NCBI GenBank assembly: GCA_019694465.1
Contig: JAIBBV010000012.1
Location: forward strand, 1-64,000
DNA length: 64,000 bases
Reading direction: 5' to 3'
DNA from: Oligoflexia bacterium
GTDB taxonomy: Bacteria; Bdellovibrionota_C; UBA2361; JAFLCA01
The notes under the pieces were generated by a model. That model did not search any database. It had not been told where the DNA came from and saw only the letters and a program-made list of their open reading frames with translations. The translations under genes and the position numbers were made by a program. Positions 26,119 through 33,697 of this stretch are shown here, in pieces (position 1 is the first letter of the stretch; every line of letters starts with the position of its first letter).

Positions 26119-26176
26119 ATTCTAAAGTAATTTGAATGACGTACTGGTTTCGCCCCGGTGCGCGTAACCGTTATGC
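26079..26176 (+). repeat. attC site 3 (membrane-protein cassette)
   Basis: GCATAAC (26079-26085) is the exact reverse complement of GTTATGC (26170-26176). Inside, TTCGCGC pairs with GCGCG and GGCGAAACC pairs with GGTTTCGCC. Length 98 bp. The stop codon of the upstream gene lies within it. Confidence 0.88.
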
Positions 26177-26178
26177 GT

Positions 26179-26325
26179 CTAAAGATATACCTCTCTACGA
26201 TGCTCAATTTTGACTAAATCGACTGTCTTATCTGAGTCGCTAATTCCGTAGACTACGCGAGAATCTCCCTGCCGAATGCGGTAACGCTCCTGTCCCGAAA
26301 GTTTTTGGCTACCGATAGGTCTTGG
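26179..26325 (-). pseudogene. RelE/ParE toxin, C-terminal fragment interrupted by IS66 element
   Basis: Minus-strand codons read PRPIGSQKLSGQERYRIRQG, then DSRVVYGISDSDKTV and a terminal HRREVYL with stop at 26179. This matches the second half of RelE-family toxins. The N-terminal 14 codons (start GTG at 28585, MEEYKTSIKPSALK) lie beyond the insertion element at 28544-28585, next to the antitoxin. About 25 codons that RelE toxins carry between these parts are missing. The toxin is therefore broken. Its stop codon is 3 bp from the attC core, so the cassette was antisense. Confidence 0.8.
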
Positions 26326-26404
26326 AGTATCCGTCCTTCAAGCCGCATCCTGCTGCCGACGTAATTTGAATGCTAAAAGCATCGAAACCTTTTAGGAGGA
26401 ATCG

Positions 26405-26659
26405 ATGAGACGAAGCATATCAGAGATTACGCATCTTGTAGCCGAGCAGAGAGCGTCAGGCAAGTCTGTGCCCGAGTTTTGCTCTGAACGCGGGCTGCCG
26501 GAGAAGCAGTTTTACGTATGGCGGCAGCGAGCGCGAGCGACGGAGTCGCGCTTTGCGCGAGTGCAGACGGACCAGCGTGTTGAGTTGGAGCTAAATGGCG
26601 GCGTAACTCTTCGCGTAGCGCCTGAAGATCTTAAAGTAGTGCTGGAAGCGCTGCGATGA
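26405..26659 (+). CDS. tnpA: IS66 accessory protein TnpA
   Basis: An 84-residue helix-turn-helix protein, the first IS66 gene. It reads RRSISEITHLVAEQRASGKS, then VPEFCSERGLPEKQFYVW, the pattern of the short IS66 OrfA. It overlaps tnpB by 4 bp. The ATG follows TTTTAGGAGG closely, so it should be well translated. Its role is accessory to transposition and it is not itself the catalytic enzyme. Confidence 0.88.
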   Translation: MRRSISEITHLVAEQRASGKSVPEFCSERGLPEKQFYVWRQRARATESRFARVQTDQRVELELNGGVTLRVAPEDLKVVLEALR

Positions 26660-27012
26660 AAAGCATAGCTGCTGGGGCTGAAGTCTACCTATGGCTTGGG
26701 GCGACCGATATGCGAGCTGGATTTGAGCGGTTGGCGCAGAGTGTGCAGGAACAGTTTCAACGCAGCGTTATAGGGGGCGGACTGTACGTGTTCGTGAGCC
26801 GCTGCCGCAAGAGAGTTAAGATTTTGTACTGGGACAAGGACGGCTATGCGCTCTGGTACAAGCGTCTTGAGGCTGGAACTTTTAAAGTGATCCAGAAAGA
26901 TGGCGCCGAAGTGCTGAGCGGTGTCGACTTGCAAGAGCTTCTGTCAGGCGTAGATCTTTCGCGCATAATTTTGAGAAAAAACGCAGAAAAAGGCTTGTAT
27001 TCTGCTGCGTAA
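26656..27012 (+). CDS. tnpB: IS66 family TnpB (Orf2)
   Basis: A 118-residue accessory protein required for IS66 transposition. Family landmarks are VYLWLGATDMRAGFERLAQ, GLYVFVSRCRKRVKILYWDKDGYALWYKRLE with the conserved W-D-x-D-G core, and a short C-terminal tail. It overlaps tnpA by 4 bp (ATGA) and is followed by tnpC after 17 bp, so translation along the element is probably coupled. Confidence 0.93.
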   Translation: MKSIAAGAEVYLWLGATDMRAGFERLAQSVQEQFQRSVIGGGLYVFVSRCRKRVKILYWDKDGYALWYKRLEAGTFKVIQKDGAEVLSGVDLQELLSGVDLSRIILRKNAEKGLYSAA

Positions 27013-27029
27013 GCAAATATTCAAAAAGA

Positions 27030-28532
27030 GTGACTGACGCTGCTTATCTCGAACTAATCCAGAAAGATCCTACTGCAGCAGCGCAACTTTTTGTAGAAAA
27101 AGATCGCGAGATTCTAAAACTTCAGCAGCATCTGCTTAACGCCAATAAAGTGCGTTTTGGGACGAAGTCAGAAAAGTTTTCCACCGAAGAACAGCAAAAG
27201 CTATTCCCAGTCACCGAACTGGACGAGCCAGCCCAGGAGCCCCTTCCCGCCATAGTAGTGCCCGAGCATACGCGAAAGAAACGAGTCAAAAGAGCGATTC
27301 CCGCCGGTACCATTGTGACGCGTATTGAGCACCCTCCAGCCGCAACGCAATGTGGCTGTTGCGGAGGCGAGCTCACACAGATTCGCGAGGAAATAACCAA
27401 TATCCTTGACTACGTGCCAGCCCGCTTTGAGCTGCAGGAGCATGTTAGACCGGTGATGGCGTGCAATCACTGTAAGGGCAGCGCTCCAGTTACTACAAAG
27501 CTGCCTGGCGGCGTGCAGCTAATCGAGCGCAGCCCGGCAGGAGTAGGGCTTTTAAGCTATATCCTGCTATCAAAGTATCAGGACCACTTGCCGCTTAACC
27601 GCCTGGAGGGCATCTTTGCCCGGCTGGGGTTCGACTTACCACGAAACCGCATGTGTGACTGGCTAGGTAAGCTGGCTGAAGTCTTGCAGCCTTTGCACCT
27701 TGCAGCCAAGCAAGAATTACTTAAACAGCCTTACCTACAGGCTGACGAAACCACTGTTAAGATTCAAGACGGAGAGACTGAAGCCAAATGCCATACTGGT
27801 TACTTTTGGGGCGTGCTGGGACCGCCTCCATTAAACCTAGTTTATTTCCACTATGCCGACTCACGCGCCGGTGAAGTGCCCAAGGCTCTACTAACAGACT
27901 TTAGAGGCACGCTGCAGACTGACCTCTATGCCGGCTACAACCAGGTCTATGTTCCAGAGCAGGCCGTGCGCGCTGGGTGCTGGGCGCATGTGCGGAGAAA
28001 GTTCCTAGAAATTCAAAAGCTAGCACCTAAGGCTGATGTCAACAAAACACTGGAGCTTATCGCCAGACTTTATCACGCAGAACCGCGCGACAAGCCGCCA
28101 GAGGCTGTTGCAGCTGCACGACAAAAACACTCAGCGCCGGTGCTCGAAAAATTACGGCAGCACTTACTTGCTTGGAGTGCTCGAACTTTGCCCAGCAGCG
28201 AGGTCCAAAAAGCTATTAACTACGCGCTCTCGCAGTGGGAAGCCCTTTCGCTGTTCGCTAATGACAGTGCAATTAAGCTCGATAACAATCTAATTGAGAA
28301 TCAGATGCGACCAATTGCACTCGGACGCAAAAACTGGCTCTTTACCAGCTCACATGAGGGCGCCATGCGCGCAGCTATCTTCTTCTCCCTCATCAACTCC
28401 TGCAGGCTCAATAAGGTCAACACTTGGCACTACTTTAATGATATTTTGCCGCGTATCCAATCAACCCCTAGGGGCAGCATGGCTTTACTACTGCCACACA
28501 GGTGGAAGCCTACCGCCAAGGATGGGGCTTGA
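27030..28532 (+). CDS. tnpC: IS66 family transposase TnpC
   Basis: The 500-residue transposase. It has an N-terminal leucine-rich helical region (KDREILKLQQHLLNANKVRFG), a zinc-finger-like segment (CGCCGGEL, MACNHCKG), a DDE catalytic domain with YLQADETTVKI and LQTDLYAGY, and the C-terminal DNNLIENQMRPIALGRKNWLF block containing the Glu. The length is complete, so the element may still be active. Start GTG at 27030. Confidence 0.95.
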   Translation: MTDAAYLELIQKDPTAAAQLFVEKDREILKLQQHLLNANKVRFGTKSEKFSTEEQQKLFPVTELDEPAQEPLPAIVVPEHTRKKRVKRAIPAGTIVTRIEHPPAATQCGCCGGELTQIREEITNILDYVPARFELQEHVRPVMACNHCKGSAPVTTKLPGGVQLIERSPAGVGLLSYILLSKYQDHLPLNRLEGIFARLGFDLPRNRMCDWLGKLAEVLQPLHLAAKQELLKQPYLQADETTVKIQDGETEAKCHTGYFWGVLGPPPLNLVYFHYADSRAGEVPKALLTDFRGTLQTDLYAGYNQVYVPEQAVRAGCWAHVRRKFLEIQKLAPKADVNKTLELIARLYHAEPRDKPPEAVAAARQKHSAPVLEKLRQHLLAWSARTLPSSEVQKAINYALSQWEALSLFANDSAIKLDNNLIENQMRPIALGRKNWLFTSSHEGAMRAAIFFSLINSCRLNKVNTWHYFNDILPRIQSTPRGSMALLLPHRWKPTAKDGA

Positions 28533-28571
28533 GGGACGGATACTTTAAGAGCCGAAGGTTTGATTGAAGTT

Positions 28572-28817
28572 TTATATTCTTCCACGCGCTTTGAGCTTTT
28601 TTACTGCTTCCTCAAAAGGAATACTCTTTTCCTTTGCGCGCTCCTCAAAGGCTGCCAGATCTTCAGCGTCTTCGCTTAAGCTTCCGCGAATTGGGTCATT
28701 GATGAGTTGGGAAACCGTTCTCTCAACTTCTAGTGATTTCAGCTTAAGTGCTCGATGTAAATCATCTTCGATGTATACTGTTGCTCGTTTGGTTGCTTCA
28801 CTTGACATATGCTTCAA
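28572..28817 (-). CDS. ribbon-helix-helix antitoxin of the broken RelE pair
   Basis: An 81-residue protein with an RHH-like N-terminus (RATVYIEDDLHRALKLKSLE then VERTVSQLINDPIRGSL) and an acidic middle, the usual layout of antitoxins paired with RelE/ParE toxins. The toxin start codon (GTG 28585) lies inside its last codons, as in coupled toxin-antitoxin operons. The toxin is split by the IS66 element, so this is now an orphan antitoxin, still intact itself. It is encoded antisense to the cassette direction. Confidence 0.8.
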   Translation of the reverse strand: MKHMSSEATKRATVYIEDDLHRALKLKSLEVERTVSQLINDPIRGSLSEDAEDLAAFEERAKEKSIPFEEAVKKLKARGRI

Positions 28818-28841
28818 TTATAAACGTCAAGACCTTAAGAA

Positions 28842-28885
28842 GGCGCATAGCAAATAAATCCACCAGATTTCGCGCCTAGTTACGG
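28842..28885 (+). repeat. candidate degenerate attC of the toxin-antitoxin cassette
   Basis: Arms GGCGC (28842-28846) with GCGCC (28872-28876) and AAATC (28856-28860) with GATTT (28866-28870) are followed by GTTACGG (28879-28885). The position is where the cassette's attC is expected. The left core (GCATAGC) lacks the usual AAC, so the site is weak. Confidence 0.35.
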
Positions 28886-28958
28886 GAGTGGTTGATTGAG
28901 AATCTGTTTGGCGCAAAACTTGTGATTTGTTCATTATACGAACGAGAAAATGTGACAC

Positions 28959-29654
28959 ATGACAGATGAACATAAGCCCAGGATGAGTCCAGACCAAGCT
29001 CAAAAACTGCGCGAATGGCAGAATCATCTTTATTCCAGTCTAAAAAACCAACAAATAACCACGGTCAACTTCCTTGGGCGGACGTTTGTCGTTCCACCAA
29101 ATGTGCACATGATCAATCCGATGTCGGATCTGATTGGCAACTCAATTCTTCAGCAAATCAAATCCAACGATCGCGTTCTTGATATGGGAACTGGATGTGG
29201 CGTGAATGCAATTCTTGCCGCCGCGGTAAGCAACGAAGTCGTAGCCGTAGATATCAATCAAATCGCAATCGACGCGGCAAAGGAGAATGCTCGGCGAAAC
29301 GGGGTCGCGGAAAAAATTTCGTTCTCCGTGAGTGACTTGTTCGACAGCGTCAAAGGAACATTCGATTTAATTGTGTTTGACCCGCCCTTTAGATGGTTTA
29401 AGCCAAGGGGGATTTGTGAAGTAAGTACGACTGACGAAGGCTATAAGAGCCTCACGAAGTTTTTCGAAAATGTTCATTCCTATCTTAAACCGAATGGCCG
29501 GATGCTTATTTGTTTCGGATCGTCCGGTGACTTGGCGTATCTATACGAACTGATCGAACGAGCCGGATTCACGAAAGAGGTGATTGCCCACAGAGATATG
29601 GAAAAAGAGGGAATTAAGGTCGACTATTATACCTTCTTAGTGACTAGAAAATAA
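28959..29654 (+). CDS. class I SAM-dependent methyltransferase (cassette-borne)
   Basis: A 231-residue Rossmann-fold methyltransferase. The SAM-binding motif I is VLDMGTGCGVNAILAA (~residue 73), motif II VVAVDINQIAIDAA, and motif IV FDPPF is the D-P-P-F variant of the N-P-P-Y signature found in enzymes that methylate nitrogen (HemK/PrmC, rRNA or DNA N-methylases). The target is unknown. It has its own attC downstream, so it is a complete cassette. Confidence 0.82.
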   Translation: MTDEHKPRMSPDQAQKLREWQNHLYSSLKNQQITTVNFLGRTFVVPPNVHMINPMSDLIGNSILQQIKSNDRVLDMGTGCGVNAILAAAVSNEVVAVDINQIAIDAAKENARRNGVAEKISFSVSDLFDSVKGTFDLIVFDPPFRWFKPRGICEVSTTDEGYKSLTKFFENVHSYLKPNGRMLICFGSSGDLAYLYELIERAGFTKEVIAHRDMEKEGIKVDYYTFLVTRK

Positions 29655-29668
29655 TTTAGAGCGCGTAT

Positions 29669-29762
29669 TACAAACAATTCCTGTCGAGAGCAGGCGCGCT
29701 GTTTTTGGTGGTAATTTAAGTTGATTACAAGCGCCTGTTCCGGGGGAATTAGGCCGTTATCC
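29669..29762 (+). repeat. attC site 4 (methyltransferase cassette)
   Basis: Left core ending AAAC (29672-29675) and right core GTTATCC (29756-29762) flank arms AATTCC with GGAATT and AGGCGC with GCGCCT around a ~30-bp loop. Length 94 bp. The left core is imperfect but the nested arms are clear. Confidence 0.7.
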
Positions 29763-29926
29763 TCGCAGAGACATGATCCTCAATTTTGCTTAACCGTTAG
29801 CGAGATTAGAAATCAAATTTCTTGCGGTACGTGCTCAGGGAATACTTTGGCTTGTCGAGCCTTCTAAACGGCAATCTTCAACAATGTTTTCAGTGAAGTC
29901 GCCGGCTTCGTTGGGATGCCGCTGTC

Positions 29927-30433
29927 TTATTGCAAGACTTGATAGGCAATTGTCCCAGTTGAGGTTTGAGTCCCAAGAATGTATTTGGTCATTCCTGACT
30001 GATCTCTGCCGACCGCAAGCGTAAAGTGCTTGTTGGGCACAGTCTGTGTTGTGGCGAGGATGACGTTTATGGGACACTCAAGGAAGTGAACCTCATCTAC
30101 ATACGGAACCTGCGTGCCGACTTGATTGGCTATGATGTTATTTTCGGACAATTGTGAGAACGTATTTTTTGCAGCCACTTTGCACTTAGACGTGGCTTGG
30201 CCAGACACATTGATATCGGCGAATTCAACGTTCTCGGGCGGATTACTGGCGTAGGGCATTCCGGGGAAAGTTCCAGCGATGTAGTAACTAGAAAAGTATA
30301 AAATCGCTCCTGAATTGGTGGTGCCTTTCCCCATTTTGACAATTGTTTGGGCGAAGGATAGCCATGGAACTCCAATTACTGCCAACGTCATTAGAATGGA
30401 AAGCTTCCCGAATAGAGTTCTCATAAACTTCAC
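29927..30433 (-). CDS. secreted protein of unknown function
   Basis: A 168-residue product with a good Sec signal peptide (hydrophobic core LSILMTLAVIGVPWLSFA, cleavage near AQT). The mature part contains two Cys residues (SKCKVA and FLECPIN) that could form a disulphide, and small beta-type segments. No family is recognised. It is encoded on the minus strand just beyond attC site 4 and may be another antisense cassette, but no right-hand attC was found for it. Confidence 0.55.
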   Translation of the reverse strand: MKFMRTLFGKLSILMTLAVIGVPWLSFAQTIVKMGKGTTNSGAILYFSSYYIAGTFPGMPYASNPPENVEFADINVSGQATSKCKVAAKNTFSQLSENNIIANQVGTQVPYVDEVHFLECPINVILATTQTVPNKHFTLAVGRDQSGMTKYILGTQTSTGTIAYQVLQ

Positions 30434-30512
30434 ACCTACTATAGTTAAATATCTTCTGAGGTAGCGTCATTTTAAGGCGCGAACCTAAGAGATTATTAAT
30501 TGACGATCGTAA

Positions 30513-30776
30513 ATGCCAAAAAGCTTCATCGTCCGATTCGGTTGGCGCACCGTAGATTCTGAGTTGTTGACGTCTGTTGAGGCCAATAAGATTTATCGAT
30601 TCAACTGGAAAGTAGCAAGCACTTTTTTTGAGCCTGGAAGTTGCATGTTTCGCCTCACTATCGATCGATTTACTTTCATTTTTGATGAAAATCGAGAACA
30701 TGCAAGACCTGACATTCGCGCTCAGGCTGAGTTTCTCAATACCATGCTTACAAGACACCAGGATTTTGATCTGTAG
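30513..30776 (+). CDS. small hypothetical protein
   Basis: An 87-residue soluble protein (MPKSFIVRFGWRTVDSELL). It looks beta-rich then helical, with no signal peptide. Divergent from the secreted protein at 29927-30433, with an 80-bp gap. No recognised domain. The start ATG has no strong ribosome-binding site, so its coding status is moderate. Confidence 0.4.
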   Translation: MPKSFIVRFGWRTVDSELLTSVEANKIYRFNWKVASTFFEPGSCMFRLTIDRFTFIFDENREHARPDIRAQAEFLNTMLTRHQDFDL

Positions 30777-30899
30777 CGGGGCTACTGAGATTCTGGGGTG
30801 AATTTGGCTACTTACCGCGTTCGACGACGCCAGAGCGTTTAGACCGACGCAACCTCCGCCTTAATTCAGCGATACGTATGCAAAGGGTATCGTTGAATT

Positions 30900-31280
30900 A
30901 TGAAGTATCATCCCCACGGCAGTGTCTTATTTGTGACCTTTAGCGTCGAGCAAGGGCTATTGCTACTCTCTAATCCGCTGTGCGAAGCCTTGATCAAAAG
31001 CTGCCTGGCGCGTGCCCAGTTTCTGTACCCTGTTGAAATTTGCCACTTCCTAGTGGAAGCCACCCATATCCACATGGTTCTGGTGGTAAAGAATCCTGAT
31101 GACGTGTGCAGGTTTGTTGGGTACTTCAAGACCGAGTCAGCCCACACGCTTAATGGGCTTCTGGGAAGGGAGAAGCGCACTGTATGGTGTGAAGGGTATG
31201 ACAGCCCAGTTATCCTAAGTCCGTTAAGGGAATTCATGTGCATTGCACCTCGCACCCACAGTAGCTCCGCTACAGGATGA
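30900..31280 (+). CDS. REP-associated tyrosine transposase (RAYT/Y1), C-terminally truncated
   Basis: A 126-residue IS200-like single-strand transposase fragment. The HUH-type metal-binding motif is present as THIHMVLVV (His56, His58), preceded by VTFSVEQGLLLL and followed by the FVGYFKTESAHTLNGLLG helix and VWCEGYDSPVIL. The segment that normally carries the catalytic Tyr and NP motif is missing. The frame instead runs into repeat copy A and ends in codons derived from it, so the enzyme is predicted to be inactive. Confidence 0.75.
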   Translation: MKYHPHGSVLFVTFSVEQGLLLLSNPLCEALIKSCLARAQFLYPVEICHFLVEATHIHMVLVVKNPDDVCRFVGYFKTESAHTLNGLLGREKRTVWCEGYDSPVILSPLREFMCIAPRTHSSSATG

Positions 31281-31283
31281 AAC
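31253..31283 (+). repeat. GTAG hairpin repeat, copy A
   Basis: CACCCACA then GTAGC-TCC-GCTAC hairpin (31261-31273) followed by AGGATGAAAC. It forms the 3' end of the truncated REP-associated transposase ORF. Two related copies lie at 31.75 and 31.82 kb. Confidence 0.65.
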
Positions 31284-31318
31284 TAGATCATCATCGAGGT
31301 CTTTGCGGTGATCCTCCA

Positions 31319-31627
31319 ATGGGATTTTTGGAGGATATTCAATACGACCAAAAGAATGGCTCCATTTCTTTCAAAGCAAGAATCTCAGATGGTTCTGATG
31401 TACATGGGAAAATGTCTTGTGATCTACTTACTTTTGAAGGGCGTCTTACTGAGGAGCGGCTGATGGGAACAATCAAATGTGCCGGTTCGGCAAATGGTCG
31501 GCCTCGGGAAGAATTAGATTTGCCTCGAGTTAAGGGCAATCAATTCGGCGATCGGAAGTATGATAGCGTTGCGAATTGGGAGAAAAGTCGGGAGCACATT
31601 CGGAAGTTCCGTGGCCCAAGGTGTTGA
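31319..31627 (+). CDS. hypothetical protein
   Basis: About 102 residues from the ATG at 31319 (MGFLEDIQYDQKNGSISFKA). The pattern of alternating hydrophobic residues (SISFKARISDGSDVHGKMS, LLTFEGRLTEERLMGTIKC) suggests a beta-sheet domain. No family is recognised and no export signal is visible. An in-frame ATG 42 bp upstream (31277) overlaps the truncated transposase and is less likely. It lies between repeat copies A and B. Confidence 0.45.
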   Translation: MGFLEDIQYDQKNGSISFKARISDGSDVHGKMSCDLLTFEGRLTEERLMGTIKCAGSANGRPREELDLPRVKGNQFGDRKYDSVANWEKSREHIRKFRGPRC

Positions 31628-31747
31628 AGTTTGCGCAGAACAAACGAGCGCGGACAGATTGCCCCCATTTCCACTCAGGAGTTTGAACGAAAAGGATGGG
31701 GGAGGGCACCGTGCCGATGCCGCCGCATCATCCCCTCGTGCACATTG

Positions 31748-31778
31748 CAACCAGAGTAGCCCGCTATAGGACGAAACA
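31748..31778 (+). repeat. GTAG hairpin repeat, copy B
   Basis: CAACCAGA then GTAGC-CC-GCTAT (31756-31767) followed by AGGACGAAAC. Similarity to copy A extends upstream into a shared GTGCA/ATTGCA segment, so the repeat unit is longer than the hairpin itself. Confidence 0.65.
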
Positions 31779-31816
31779 GGATGAAAGGATTAATGGCTGC
31801 TTGGGGCGTGCTCAAT

Positions 31817-31849
31817 CACCCACAGTAGTCGTGCTACCGGACGAAAACT
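31817..31849 (+). repeat. GTAG hairpin repeat, copy C
   Basis: CACCCACA then GTAG-TCGTG-CTAC (31825-31837) followed by CGGACGAAAAC. The left flank is identical to copy A over eight bases, and the distance to copy B is 69 bp. Confidence 0.65.
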
Positions 31850-31968
31850 GGGAGAGACATTTTTACAAACGCCAGGCATAATTTGAACCGAATGACATGG
31901 CGCGTGACGATAGATTAATCACGCGTAGCGGGGGGCGCTTCAGAACCTAGGTAGTAGTCTGCCTCAAC

Positions 31969-33318
31969 TTACTCTTTAATCTGCGTGTGTGGCCCAATTA
32001 TGGGATGGTACCCAGATCCTGCAGTGCAACATCGGAAATATTTCCATACCTCGGCCACATACCAAGGATCTTCCTTATCCTGTTGGTAATTGCCTTCGCC
32101 AAAGTCAACCGCGTATTGTTCTAATGAATCGCACTTACTGGGCATACGGTCATTGCGTGTGTACTGAATAAGATCTCGATTGACGTCAAACCTATAAAAA
32201 CGAGAGGGCATGAATTTTCTTGCAGTAACCATTCCCTTTCTAATTCCAACTGCCGCCGCCCCCGACGCAAAAGCAGTGTGCGCGCCGTTAAGTACTGGAA
32301 CCCACGGCCCCTGATTTCCTCTTTGGCAACCGCTACCCGGCCAAGCGAGCGCAATCGCATCTTGGGTGGCATTCCCAGTGAGAAGTAAATCTACCGGGCT
32401 TTTGCCCCCCTGTAGCCAAGAATTAATTCCAGTACAAGTTTGTGGACGTATAAATCGATTGATCATCTCAAGTGGGGCGACGATAAAGCTTATAAGAGAC
32501 CAACGTGCCGGCAGTATCATCAGCGGGTAGTCGCTCGACCACATCATGACGTTCAACTTTTTATGACAGTTGGACCATGGAATATGATCGAGAACTTTAC
32601 TGAAAAGCTCAGGCAAAACAGTATACTCGTTTTTAGTCCACCCTCGTTTTAACTCACGCGCGCCGCGCCAGCGCTTTTCTTGATCGATGGTTTTGACCTG
32701 ATCCAGGCCACGATCCTGAAAGTCAAAACGTGGAACATCAGAGACGCTCGGCCCTCCGAACATTTCCTGCAACTTTAGCGAATCTGAGGCACGATTGACA
32801 TTATACTCAGCTACTGTCTTCACCAATGGATAGTAGGTAGCTTCGTCGGCATTTAGCAGCAGCTTGTTAACAATCTTGGGTAGGTAATGTGACTGCATCT
32901 CCTGGGGATGATTATCAACCTTTTGCTTTGGCAGTCGATAGGACACATAAGGGCAAAATCGGGGCACAGGCCAGGATGGCTTCATACATAAGCCAATGAT
33001 TTTCCAGTCCCAGCAAGGGAAAAAGTTTCCCAAAATTTTCAGAATGTCATGAGTGCTGTTGTTTAGTATCTCCCCAAACTCAGCGCCACGATTATATGAG
33101 GGCTCTGCTCCGGGCAGTCCTACCGCATGTAGTTTCTGCGCAGTTTCATACTGACTGAGCATTATGTGAGGATATTTTTTTATTATCTCAATAAAAGTAA
33201 GAACTTGTTGGACCTGTGTCATAGGGCGATGGGCCAAGTCAGGGGCATCGGCATACGCACCTTTTGCGCAAAATAGAGCTATTCCAAACGCAAGCAAATG
33301 GCCTAACCTGAAAACCAT
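31969..33318 (-). CDS. exported protein resembling TraU / ICE PFL_4710-type conjugation proteins
   Basis: A 449-residue protein with a signal peptide (MVFRLGHLLAFGIALFCAKG, cleavage near YADA). The mature part has Cys-rich blocks FFPCWDWKIIGLCMKPS and RFCPYVSYRLP, then SWLQGGKSPVDLLLTGN and EVWKYFRCC near the end. The C-x-D-W...G-x-C block resembles TraU-like mating-pair proteins. No other conjugation gene is nearby, so it is an orphan. The ATG at 33318 is preferred over an upstream TTG. Confidence 0.45.
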   Translation of the reverse strand: MVFRLGHLLAFGIALFCAKGAYADAPDLAHRPMTQVQQVLTFIEIIKKYPHIMLSQYETAQKLHAVGLPGAEPSYNRGAEFGEILNNSTHDILKILGNFFPCWDWKIIGLCMKPSWPVPRFCPYVSYRLPKQKVDNHPQEMQSHYLPKIVNKLLLNADEATYYPLVKTVAEYNVNRASDSLKLQEMFGGPSVSDVPRFDFQDRGLDQVKTIDQEKRWRGARELKRGWTKNEYTVLPELFSKVLDHIPWSNCHKKLNVMMWSSDYPLMILPARWSLISFIVAPLEMINRFIRPQTCTGINSWLQGGKSPVDLLLTGNATQDAIALAWPGSGCQRGNQGPWVPVLNGAHTAFASGAAAVGIRKGMVTARKFMPSRFYRFDVNRDLIQYTRNDRMPSKCDSLEQYAVDFGEGNYQQDKEDPWYVAEVWKYFRCCTAGSGYHPIIGPHTQIKE

Positions 33319-33428
33319 ATTAGTAAATCTACAGTCGAGCAAAAATGCTCACTTACAGTTATGGGGGAAATGCCCAAGTGTGTGCGCATTTATTCATACT
33401 ATTGTCAGCAAGTTAGTGCCCTGCTGAC

Positions 33429-33647
33429 CTACAGAACGATATCCAACTGTCTAGCTCTATCCCTCGAGAAGCGTACTTCTGGCTCATCCCCACAATAACC
33501 CTGTATCTCCTCCCTCAGCGCCTCTGGGCCCCACTCCAAGAATATCAGTAGGCGTAGTAGCTTACTCGCATAGTCCTTCCTCTGACGCGAATAATTCTGG
33601 GAGCCCGAAGAGTTAAGGATTACGCCATTCAAGTCCTTTAGCCGCAC
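33429..33647 (-). CDS. possible small protein
   Basis: A 72-codon ORF from a GTG at 33647, on the same strand as the TraU-like gene, 110 bp upstream of it. The product has a helical, charged composition (YASKLLRLLIFLEWGPEALR) and ends near GDEPEVRFSRDRARQL. No family is recognised. The start has no clear ribosome-binding site, so it may be non-coding or a remnant. Confidence 0.3.
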   Translation of the reverse strand: MRLKDLNGVILNSSGSQNYSRQRKDYASKLLRLLIFLEWGPEALREEIQGYCGDEPEVRFSRDRARQLDIVL

Positions 33648-33697
33648 CTGCGTGCATGCTTCTTTTACTAGGCTCAGTTAGTGCGATACATTGTTGT

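Larger units (their letters stand above)
26327..28543 (+). mobile_element. IS66-family insertion sequence
   Basis: About 2.2 kb with terminal inverted repeats: left AGTATCCGTCC-T-TCAAGCC from 26326, right the reverse complement of AGTATCCGTCC-C-TCAAGCC ending at 28544, differing at few positions over ~27 bp. It carries the three-gene set tnpA, tnpB and tnpC in one direction. No 8-bp target duplication is present (GTCTTGGA left, TTTAAGAG right). Together with the missing part of the toxin gene, this means a deletion accompanied or followed the insertion. Confidence 0.93.
31628..31968. other. 341-bp stretch with two repeat copies and no gene
   Basis: Contains hairpin repeat copies B and C and a long inverted repeat with CCCCCAT and ATGGGGG arms near 31.66-31.70 kb. 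A further inverted pair, CGCGTGA (31901-31907) with TCACGCG (31919-31925), sits near the right end. Small ORFs across it look spurious. Confidence 0.5.

Noticed and set aside
29794-29802. GTTAGCG after attC site 4 considered as another core
   Set aside because: No matching left core or inverted arms lie within a plausible distance.
31253-31849. Three short repeats considered as a CRISPR array
   Set aside because: Spacing is irregular (about 495 and 69 bp), repeats are imperfect and hairpin-like, and no cas gene is present. They fit hairpin repeats near a REP transposase better.
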